NCBI GenBank assembly: GCA_018241445.1 | Contig: JAFEDT010000002.1 | Coordinates: 238,350 to 302,349, forward strand | Length of the DNA: 64,000 nt | Direction of reading: 5' to 3' | From: Pseudomonadota bacterium | Lineage (GTDB): Bacteria; Pseudomonadota; Gammaproteobacteria; Steroidobacterales; Steroidobacteraceae | Part shown: positions 25,976 through 32,953 of the stretch, piece after piece | Numbering within the stretch: position 1 is the stretch's first letter | Layout: each line of letters starts with the position of its first letter | Made by a program: the position numbers and the translations under genes | Notes under the pieces: generated by a model | The model's input: the letters and a program-made list of their open reading frames with translations, nothing else | Databases searched by the model: none | Told to the model about the DNA's origin: nothing

Positions 25976-27315
25976 ACGCAGTCAAGCCCACTCCCGCAGT
26001 GAATTCGCTCCCGGGACCCAAGGCTCGCGCCCTGCTGGAACGCGACCGCGCCGTCAGCACGCCGAGTTACCCGCGCGACTATCCGTTCGTGATGGCCCGC
26101 GGCCGCGGCGCGGAAGTCTGGGACGTGGACGGCAACCGCTTCCTGGATTTCATGAGCGGCATCGGTGTCGCCAGCACCGGCCACAGCCACCCGAAGGTGG
26201 TGCAGGCCATCAAGGATGCGGCCGATGACTTCCTGCACATCTCCTCGGACTACTGGCACGAGCGCATGACGCGCCTGGCCGAACGGCTCGCCGGGTTGAA
26301 CCCGGTCGGCGAGGACGCGCAGGTGTTTTTCTGCCAGAGCGGCACGGAATCGGTCGAAGGGGCGCTGAAGCTGGCGCGCTATGTCAGCGGGCGTGGGCGC
26401 CTGGTCGGCTTTCTGGGCGGATTCCACGGCCGCACCATGGGATCGCTCGCCATCACTTCGAGCAAGTACACGCAGCAGGCCGGCTTCTTCCCGGCGATGC
26501 CCGGCGTGACGCACATCCCCTATCCCAACAGCTTCCGGCCGCTGCTGCGCGGCGACGATGCGGGCCGCGCCACGCTCGATTACCTGGAGAACGTGCTGTT
26601 CCAGTGCAATGTGCCGGCGAGCGAAGTCGCCGCGGTCATCGTGGAACCGATCCAGGGCGAGGGCGGCTACCTGGTGCCCCCGGACGGCTTCCTCGCCGGC
26701 CTGCGCGCCCTGTGCGACCGCCACGGCATCCTGCTGATTTTCGATGAGGTGCAGTCCGGTATCGGACGCACCGGGAAAATGTTCGCCGCCGAACACTGGG
26801 GTGTGAAGCCCGACATCATGACCCTGGCCAAGGGCCTGGGCTCGGGCCTGCCCATCGGGGCCGTGGTGGCGCGGCGCCGGCACATGGAGAAGTGGCGCAA
26901 GGGCGCCCACGGCAACACCTTCGGCGGCAATCCGCTCTCCTGCGCCGCGGCGCTTGCGACCCTGGACCTGGTGGAAAAGGAATACGCCGCCAATGCCGCC
27001 GCGGTCGGCGAGTATTTCATGGGCAGGCTGCGTGAGCTGCAGCATCGCTTCGAGTGCATCGGCGACCTGCGCGGCAAGGGCCTGATGATCGGCATGGAAC
27101 TGGTCAGCGACCGCACCAGCCGCACCCCGGCGCGGGCGCTGGCGGAGGCGCTGTTGACCCACGCCTACCACCAGGGGCTGCTGCTGCTGTCCTGTGGTGT
27201 CAGCACCGTGCGCTTCATCCCGCCGCTGATGATCGGGCGCGCGCATGTCGATGAGGCCCTGCCAATGCTGGAACGCGCGTTGCGCGGCGCGCTGGCGGAG
27301 GCGCAGAAGGCATAG
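25972..27315 (+). CDS. Class III aminotransferase (4-aminobutyrate/acetylornithine-like)
   Basis: A 447-residue class III PLP aminotransferase, closer to the GabT/acetylornithine group than the one at the start of the operon. Visible are the SGTESVEGALKLARY cofactor-phosphate site, GFHGRTMGSLAITSSK, the LLIFDEVQSGIGRTGKMFA aspartate segment and the PLP lysine in TLAKGLGSGLPIGAV (Lys287). It would deaminate an omega-amino acid to a semialdehyde with a keto acid as acceptor. The ATG overlaps the CoA-transferase B stop by four bases. A second, different aminotransferase in one operon suggests two amino donors or two steps in the pathway. Confidence 0.88.
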   Translation: MNAVKPTPAVNSLPGPKARALLERDRAVSTPSYPRDYPFVMARGRGAEVWDVDGNRFLDFMSGIGVASTGHSHPKVVQAIKDAADDFLHISSDYWHERMTRLAERLAGLNPVGEDAQVFFCQSGTESVEGALKLARYVSGRGRLVGFLGGFHGRTMGSLAITSSKYTQQAGFFPAMPGVTHIPYPNSFRPLLRGDDAGRATLDYLENVLFQCNVPASEVAAVIVEPIQGEGGYLVPPDGFLAGLRALCDRHGILLIFDEVQSGIGRTGKMFAAEHWGVKPDIMTLAKGLGSGLPIGAVVARRRHMEKWRKGAHGNTFGGNPLSCAAALATLDLVEKEYAANAAAVGEYFMGRLRELQHRFECIGDLRGKGLMIGMELVSDRTSRTPARALAEALLTHAYHQGLLLLSCGVSTVRFIPPLMIGRAHVDEALPMLERALRGALAEAQKA

Positions 27316-27340
27316 GGCGCGAAATGGTGTGGGACTGGGC

Positions 27341-28711
27341 GTGACGCAAGCGGCGGACAGCAGCAGCGGCCGCGGCCGCGAGATCGGGCTGACTCTATGC
27401 ACCGCGCTGCTGGTGGGCAACACCATCGGCATGGGCATATTCATGTTGCCCGCCTCGCTGGCCCCGTTCGGTCTGAACGCCCTGCCCGGCTGGCTCATCA
27501 CCGCGGCTGGCTGCACCTTCATCGCCTGGGTGTTCGCCGGCTTCGCGCGCGCTTTCCCCGGCGACGACGGCCCGTACGCCTATGCCAGCCGTGCCTTCGG
27601 CGAGGGCGCCGCCTTCGTGATGCTGTGGTGTTACTGGGTCTCCACCTGGATCACCAACGCGGTGATTGCGATCGGCCTCAGCGGCTACCTGTCGGCGTTC
27701 TGGCCGGCGCTGGGCAGCAACCGCCTGCTGTCGGCCACTGTCGCGCTGGCGCTGCTGTGGCTGTGCGTGCTGATCAACCTGCGCGGGCTGCGCACGGCGG
27801 GCGGCGTGCAGGTGTTGACCACCGTGCTGAAGCTGCTGCCGCAGGTCGCCATCGTGGCACTCGGCGTATGGGCGCTGTTTCTGGCCCCGCACGCGGCGCA
27901 CAACCTGCAGGTGCCCCACACACCCATCTCGTTTGGTGGAATCCTCAGCGCCTCCACGCTGGCGCTGTATGCCATGCTGGGCGTGGAGTGCGCGTCCATA
28001 CCGGCGGGCCGGGTGCGCGATCCGGGGCGCACCGTGCCGCGCGCCACGTTCATCGGCACGCTGCTGGTGGCGCTCGTCTATATCTGCGTCTGCACGGTGC
28101 CGATGCTGCTGATTCCGCAGGCGGAACTGGCGGCTTCCAACGCACCCTTCGCCGACCTGTTCGCGCGCTTTGCCGGCGGCGCCTCCGGCAAGGTGCTGGC
28201 GGCCTTCGTGCTCGTCAGCGGGCTCGGGGCGCTCAACGGCTGGACGCTGATCGTGGGAGAGCTCACCGTGAGCTTCGCACGCCACGGCGGCTTCCCGCCC
28301 TGGCTCGGCCGGGTCAACCCACGCGGGGCGCCTGTGGCGGCCTTCGTGGTCACGGGAGTGCTCGCGAGTGTGATGCTGATCCTCAACTGCAACGATTCGA
28401 CCTCGGGGGTGTTCACGCTGCTCAGCCTGGTGGTGACCGCCGCCAACCTGCCGCTGTACCTGGGCTGCGCGATCGCCGTGCTGGCGCTGTGGTGGCGCGG
28501 GCAGATCGGTGCCGCCGGCCGTGCCGGGCGCAGCGCACGCAGGTGGGTGTTGGCCGCGGCGCTGGCGGCGCTCTACTGCCTGTGGGCGTTCATCGGCATG
28601 GGCGCGAAACCGCTGCTGTGGGCGGTGGCCCTGAGTGCCGCCGGCCTCCCGGTGTACTGGTGGTACGCCATCAGGCCGGCGCGGGCCGCCGCACTGCAAC
28701 CGGGAGCATAA
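27341..28711 (+). CDS. APC family amino acid/amine permease
   Basis: A 456-residue inner-membrane permease of the amino acid-polyamine-organocation family with about 12 hydrophobic segments. The family signature GNTIGMGIFMLPASLAPFG lies in the first helix, and the charged loop after helix 6 (IPAGRVRDPGRTVPRATFIG) is typical of arginine/agmatine or putrescine-type antiporters. It probably brings in the amino compound handled by the upstream enzymes. Two GTG codons, 27329 and 27341, are possible starts with no strong ribosome site; I give 27341. It lies 25 bases after the aminotransferase. Confidence 0.82.
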   Translation: MTQAADSSSGRGREIGLTLCTALLVGNTIGMGIFMLPASLAPFGLNALPGWLITAAGCTFIAWVFAGFARAFPGDDGPYAYASRAFGEGAAFVMLWCYWVSTWITNAVIAIGLSGYLSAFWPALGSNRLLSATVALALLWLCVLINLRGLRTAGGVQVLTTVLKLLPQVAIVALGVWALFLAPHAAHNLQVPHTPISFGGILSASTLALYAMLGVECASIPAGRVRDPGRTVPRATFIGTLLVALVYICVCTVPMLLIPQAELAASNAPFADLFARFAGGASGKVLAAFVLVSGLGALNGWTLIVGELTVSFARHGGFPPWLGRVNPRGAPVAAFVVTGVLASVMLILNCNDSTSGVFTLLSLVVTAANLPLYLGCAIAVLALWWRGQIGAAGRAGRSARRWVLAAALAALYCLWAFIGMGAKPLLWAVALSAAGLPVYWWYAIRPARAAALQPGA

Positions 28712-28712
28712 C

Positions 28713-29894
28713 TTGCCGGGACGCATCAGATACCGGATCGTGGCCTGCGCTGCCGCACTGTCGGCGATGGCGTGCCTGCCGGCGGCGGCTCAGCGCTCCC
28801 GCGACCTGGGTGTGCCCTTCGACGGCACGCCGGGCACTCATAACGCCATCACTGATGTTGCCGGCGTCCTGGTCGGGCACACCACCCTGATCTCGGGCGA
28901 GGGCAAACTCGTGATCGGCAAGGGGCCGGTGCGCACCGGCGTCACCGCGGTGCTGCCGCGTGGCGCCGACACCCTGCGAAAATTCTCATTCGCAGGCTGG
29001 TCGACGCTGAACGGCAACGGCGAGATGACCGGCACCACCTGGGTGGAGGAGTCGGGCTTCCTCGAGAGCCCGGTGATGATCACCAACACCCATAGTGTCG
29101 GGGTGGTGCACGACGCCGTCATCGCCTGGCGCGTGGCGCACGGACCCGCCGACGCCACCGGCGCCTGGTGGTCGCTGCCGGTGGTTGCCGAGACCTGGGA
29201 CGGGTGGCTGAACGACATCAACGGCTTTCACGTGAAGCCCGAACACGCGCTGCACGCCCTCGACAGCGCCCACGGCGGTGCAGTGGAGGAAGGTTCGGTG
29301 GGTGGTGGCACCGGCATGATCTGCTTCGGCTACAAGGGCGGCATCGGCACCGCCTCGCGCTTGCTGGCGGCAAAGGACGGCGGTTACACGGTCGGCGTAC
29401 TGGTGCAATGCAATACCGGCACGCGCAACAACCTGCGCATCGCGGGCATCCCGGTCGGACGGGAAATCGTGAGCGAGGATCCCTATGGCTTCGTACCCTC
29501 GGACAGGGGCAGCGAGGTGGGATCGATCATCGCGGTGGTGGCGACCGATGCGCCCCTGCTGCCGCACCAGTTGAAGCGCATCGCGCGGCGCGTATCCCTG
29601 GGTCTCGGGCGTGTCGGTAGCGTGGCCGACAACGGCTCGGGCGATATCTTCATTGCCTTCTCCACCGCCAACCCCGCGGCGAGCAACACCAACGGCGTGC
29701 AGGACGTCAGGATGCTGCCCAACGATTCGCTCGATCCGCTCTTCGGCGCCACGGTGCAGGCCACCGAGGAAGCCATCGTCAACGCCCTGGTGGCGGCCCG
29801 CGACATGACGGGCGTGGACGGCCACCATGTACGGGCGCTGCCGCACGATGAGCTGCGCGCGGTACTGGCGAAGTACCACCGGCTGAACCGTTAG
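28713..29894 (+). CDS. Exported P1 family aminopeptidase (DmpA/BapA-like)
   Basis: A 393-residue N-terminal nucleophile hydrolase of peptidase family P1. Known members are D/L-aminopeptidase DmpA and beta-peptidyl aminopeptidases, which release N-terminal amino acids, including beta-amino acids, after self-cleavage. A signal peptide (ACAAALSAMACLPAAAQ) indicates export. The family motif ITDVAGVLVGHTTL is present, and the self-cleavage site is VADNGSGDIF with Ser309 as the nucleophile. A TTG start at 28713 with GGGAG seven bases upstream is best supported; no ATG fits. It starts one base after the permease stop. Together they could supply free amino acids to the operon. Confidence 0.83.
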   Translation: MPGRIRYRIVACAAALSAMACLPAAAQRSRDLGVPFDGTPGTHNAITDVAGVLVGHTTLISGEGKLVIGKGPVRTGVTAVLPRGADTLRKFSFAGWSTLNGNGEMTGTTWVEESGFLESPVMITNTHSVGVVHDAVIAWRVAHGPADATGAWWSLPVVAETWDGWLNDINGFHVKPEHALHALDSAHGGAVEEGSVGGGTGMICFGYKGGIGTASRLLAAKDGGYTVGVLVQCNTGTRNNLRIAGIPVGREIVSEDPYGFVPSDRGSEVGSIIAVVATDAPLLPHQLKRIARRVSLGLGRVGSVADNGSGDIFIAFSTANPAASNTNGVQDVRMLPNDSLDPLFGATVQATEEAIVNALVAARDMTGVDGHHVRALPHDELRAVLAKYHRLNR

Positions 29895-29915
29895 GGTCAC
29901 GGCCGCGGGGCATTC

Positions 29916-31241
29916 ATGACTACCGGACTGAAGCTGCCGGGGGCGCCGGGGCGCTCCCTGCGCCTGGGCCAGTTGCGCACCCTTGCAGTGCTGTTCGCCG
30001 GCTACGCGGCCTGCTACTACTGCCGCGCCGACCTGTCCGTGGCGACACCGCTGCTCGCCGATGAACTCGGCCGGCGCGGACTGACGCATGGCGCGGCGCT
30101 GGAGGCGCTGGGCGCGATCAGCTCCTTCGGTGTCGCCGCCTACGCGCTCGGCAAGTTCGTGCTCACGGGCCTGGCGGACTTCTGGGGCGGCCGCCGCAAC
30201 TTCCTGCTCGGCCTGGGTGGCGCCGCGGTCTTCACCTTCCTCTTCGCCCTGTCGGGGGCGCTGCCGATCTTCACACTGGCCTGGATCGGCAACCGCCTGA
30301 CCCAGGCGGGCGGCTGGGCCGGCCTGATCAAGGTGTCCTCCAGGTGGTTTGATTACACCTCCCACGGCGCGGTCATCGGCATACTCAGCATCAGTTATCT
30401 CGTGGGCGATGCGCTCGCGCGCCAGCAGATGGGGATGCTGATCGGGCACGGCTATGGCTGGCGCGCCCTGTTCGTGTTCGCGGGCCTGGTGGTGACCGCG
30501 ACGTTCATTGCCAGTCTCCTGTGGCTGCGCGAATCGCGCACCGACGAGGGCCACGCGCCCGCGACGGCCAACCCGCTGAACCTGTTCGCTGCCACGCAGA
30601 CCCCGCCCGCCGGCGTCCGCGAACTGCTGCGGCCGCTGCTGCGCAGTGGCGCGTTCCTGCTGGTGTGCGTGCTGTCCTTCACCTGCACCGTCATCCGCGA
30701 GACCTTCAACAGCTGGCTGCCGCAGTATCTGCACGACCAGTCGGGTTTCGACATGGGCCGGGCGGCCAGCCTGAGTGCGATCTTCCCCGCGGCCGGTGCG
30801 GTCTCGGTCCTGTCGGTGGGCTGGTTGAGCGATCGCCTGGGACTGCATGGCCGGGCACTGATCATGGTTACCGGCCTTGCGGTCGCGACCGCAGCCCTGC
30901 TGGTGATGTCGGGTGTGCAGGCGGGTGCGTCCCATGCGCTGTTCGCAGTGGTGTCGATAGCGGCCGTGGCATTTTTCCTGCTCGGGCCGTATTCCTACCT
31001 CGGCGGCGCCTTCGCACTGGATTTCGGCGGTAAACAGGCGAGCGCCGCATCCTCGGGTATCATCGACGGCATCGGCTACCTGGGCGGAATACTCGCCGGC
31101 CGGGCGGCGGCGGGGGTCGCCGCGGACTGGGGCTGGGGAGCGCTGTTCCTTGCCCTGGCGGTCTTCTGCGCCGTAGCGGCGATCTGTGCCGGCGCGCTGT
31201 GCGTCCTCAACTTCAGGGCAGCGAGAAACAGGCATGTCTGA
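29916..31241 (+). CDS. MFS transporter, organophosphate:phosphate antiporter (OPA/GlpT-like) type
   Basis: A 441-residue inner-membrane transporter with 12 predicted helices. The first helix segment YAACYYCRADLSVATPLLAD matches the YY.xR(K/A)(D/N)xSxAxPxL pattern of GlpT/UhpT-like proteins. GKFVLTGLADFWGGRRNFL is the cytoplasmic loop 2-3 motif of that group. These carriers take up phosphate- or phosphonate-bearing organic solutes. The stop overlaps the TmpA-like gene by eight bases, so transport and oxygenation are co-translated. I infer that it imports the phosphonate used by the next two enzymes; a sugar phosphate role cannot be excluded from sequence alone. Confidence 0.8.
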   Translation: MTTGLKLPGAPGRSLRLGQLRTLAVLFAGYAACYYCRADLSVATPLLADELGRRGLTHGAALEALGAISSFGVAAYALGKFVLTGLADFWGGRRNFLLGLGGAAVFTFLFALSGALPIFTLAWIGNRLTQAGGWAGLIKVSSRWFDYTSHGAVIGILSISYLVGDALARQQMGMLIGHGYGWRALFVFAGLVVTATFIASLLWLRESRTDEGHAPATANPLNLFAATQTPPAGVRELLRPLLRSGAFLLVCVLSFTCTVIRETFNSWLPQYLHDQSGFDMGRAASLSAIFPAAGAVSVLSVGWLSDRLGLHGRALIMVTGLAVATAALLVMSGVQAGASHALFAVVSIAAVAFFLLGPYSYLGGAFALDFGGKQASAASSGIIDGIGYLGGILAGRAAAGVAADWGWGALFLALAVFCAVAAICAGALCVLNFRAARNRHV

Positions 31242-32379
31242 TCCCAGTGTACGCAATGTCAGCAGCGTGCCGGAGCGGCTGACCGTCGAATGGAGCGATG
31301 GCGGGCGCAGTGAGTATCCGAGCCTGTGGTTGCGCGACAACCTGGCGCAGGACCGCGATGCTCACAGCGGCCAGCGCCTGGTGGACATCGTCGACCTGCC
31401 GCTGCAGCCGCGTATCCGCAGCGCGGCGCACGACAACGGCGGCGTGCGCATCGACTGGGAGGATGAGCCCGCGCCCGCGACCTTTTCGTCGCGATGGCTC
31501 GCGGCGCATGCGGCCGGGCGCGGCGCGCCGCCACCGCAATTGCAGGTACGCGAGTGGCTCATGGGCGCAGGCCTTACCGCCCGGCGCGATTTCGCATGGG
31601 GACAGCCCGCGGTGCTGGCGGCGGATCCGTCGCAGCGTCTCGCCTGGCTGACACGCCTGCTGCAGGACGGGCTCGCCTTCCTCGAGGGCGTGCCGCCCAG
31701 GGAGGGCGCGATCCTGGAAGTCATGCGGCTCGTGGGTCACGTGCTCGAGACCAACTACGGCCTGACCTTCGACGTGCGCTCGGTGCCGCAGCCGGAGAAT
31801 CTCGCCTACTCCGACCTCGGGCTTGGGCTGCATACCGACAACCCCTACCGCGACCCGGTGCCGGGTTTCCAGGCGCTGCACGCGCTGATCGCATCGGATG
31901 AGGGAGGCGACAGCCTGTTTGCCGATGGCTTTGCGCTGGCGCAGTTCCTGCGCCAGGAGTTTTCCGCGGACTTCGAGCTGCTGACCCGTACAGCGGTACC
32001 CTTTTCCTACAGCTCGGGGAACGCGGAGCTGTACGCCGAGCGGCCGCTGATCCAGCTGGGCGCGGCGGGCAGGGTGGCAGCGGTCCATTACAACAGCCGC
32101 TCCATCGCACCGCTGCACCTGGCGCCGGCAGAGCTGCCGCAGTTCTACCGCGCCTACCGCCGCTTCGCCACCCTGATGCGCGAAGCGCCTTATCAGCTGC
32201 GCACCCGCCTGGGAAACGGCACGCTGGTGGTATTCGACAACCAGCGCATCCTGCACGGGCGTACGGCCTTCTCCTCGGCCCGCAGCGCACGCCACCTGCA
32301 AGGCTGTTATCTCACGCGTGACAGCGTCTATAGCGAGGCGGCGCTGCTGCGCCGGCGGAACACGGGCGGTGTCGCGTGA
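31234..32379 (+). CDS. tmpA: TmpA-like Fe(II)/2-oxoglutarate dioxygenase (2-trimethylaminoethylphosphonate hydroxylase candidate)
   Basis: A 381-residue non-heme iron oxygenase with the architecture of gamma-butyrobetaine dioxygenase. An N-terminal DUF971 zinc-binding-like module (LTVEWSDGGRSEYPSLWLRD) precedes a TauD-type jelly roll. The iron triad is H200-T-D202 in LGLGLHTDNPYRD plus H341 in VVFDNQRILHGRTAF; an Arg follows for 2-oxoglutarate. TmpA, a misannotated butyrobetaine hydroxylase, hydroxylates 2-trimethylaminoethylphosphonate at C1. The assignment to TmpA rather than a carnitine-pathway enzyme rests on the four-base overlap with a PhnZ/TmpB-type gene and on the OPA-type transporter upstream, not on substrate-site residues. 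The ATG at 31234 lies inside the transporter's end. Confidence 0.72.
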   Translation: MSDPSVRNVSSVPERLTVEWSDGGRSEYPSLWLRDNLAQDRDAHSGQRLVDIVDLPLQPRIRSAAHDNGGVRIDWEDEPAPATFSSRWLAAHAAGRGAPPPQLQVREWLMGAGLTARRDFAWGQPAVLAADPSQRLAWLTRLLQDGLAFLEGVPPREGAILEVMRLVGHVLETNYGLTFDVRSVPQPENLAYSDLGLGLHTDNPYRDPVPGFQALHALIASDEGGDSLFADGFALAQFLRQEFSADFELLTRTAVPFSYSSGNAELYAERPLIQLGAAGRVAAVHYNSRSIAPLHLAPAELPQFYRAYRRFATLMREAPYQLRTRLGNGTLVVFDNQRILHGRTAFSSARSARHLQGCYLTRDSVYSEAALLRRRNTGGVA

Positions 32380-32918
32380 GCACCGCGCAGGAAGTGTTGT
32401 CCCTCTATGAGCGCATGGGCTCGGGGGCGTATTTTGGGGAACGGGTGTCGATGCTGGAGCACGGGCTGCAGGCGGCCCATTTCGCGCAACTGCAGGGCGC
32501 CCCTGCCACCCTGGTCGTGGCGGCGCTGCTGCACGATGTCGGCCACCTGATCGAAGACGTGCCGGGGCAGATCGAGGATTGGGTGAGCGATGCGCACCAC
32601 GAGGTTACCGGTGCCCGCTGGCTGGCGCAGCGCTTCGCACCAGCCGTCTCGGAACCGGTGCGCCTGCACGTGCCCGCCAAGCGCTACCTGTGCGCCGTGG
32701 ATCCGCAGTACTTCTCGCAGCTGAGCCCGGCCTCGGTGCACACCCTGAAGCTGCAGGGCGGACCGATGACGTCAACCGAGGTTGCGAAGTTCGAGGCCGA
32801 GCCCTGGTATCGCGCGGCAGTTACCGTGCGGCGCTGCGACGACCAGGGCAAGGTCGCGGGCCTGGCGACTGCGCCCCTGCAGGCGTACGTGGAACTCATC
32901 GACAGGCTGGCGCGCTGA
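32376..32918 (+). CDS. tmpB: TmpB/PhnZ-like HD-domain diiron oxygenase
   Basis: A 180-residue HD-domain protein starting at GTG 32376, which overlaps the TmpA-like stop by four bases. PhnZ and TmpB use a mixed-valence diiron site and oxygen to break the C-P bond of 1-hydroxyphosphonates. All six metal ligands known from PhnZ line up: H29, H53, D54 (LHDVGH), H75 (DAHHEVTG), H98 and D155. The gating pair Tyr19/Glu22 (AYFGE) matches PhnZ Tyr24/Glu27, and Lys102 matches the phosphonate-binding lysine region. With TmpA the expected products from 2-trimethylaminoethylphosphonate are phosphate and glycine betaine. The assignment to TmpB over PhnZ comes from its DUF971-type partner. Confidence 0.75.
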   Translation: MSTAQEVLSLYERMGSGAYFGERVSMLEHGLQAAHFAQLQGAPATLVVAALLHDVGHLIEDVPGQIEDWVSDAHHEVTGARWLAQRFAPAVSEPVRLHVPAKRYLCAVDPQYFSQLSPASVHTLKLQGGPMTSTEVAKFEAEPWYRAAVTVRRCDDQGKVAGLATAPLQAYVELIDRLAR

Positions 32919-32927
32919 CAGGATCCC

Positions 32928-32950
32928 CGCGGCGCTGCGAGGATGCCGCG
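32928..32950. terminator. Weak inverted repeat between convergent genes
   Basis: CGCGGC (32928-32933) pairs with GCCGCG (32945-32950) across an 11-base loop in the 35-base gap between the TmpB-like stop and the stop of the convergent M14 peptidase. There is no T-run on either strand, so an intrinsic terminator is only possible. Confidence 0.2.
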
Positions 32951-32953
32951 CCC

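Noticed and set aside
25645..27522. 625-codon minus-strand frame over the second aminotransferase
   Set aside because: Arg/Gln/His/Ala-rich antisense frame; the plus strand carries all class III aminotransferase motifs.
31234..32379. Gamma-butyrobetaine hydroxylase of a carnitine pathway
   Set aside because: The fold allows it, but the four-base coupling to a PhnZ/TmpB-type protein and the OPA-type transporter favour TmpA; no other carnitine pathway gene is present. Kept only as an alternative.
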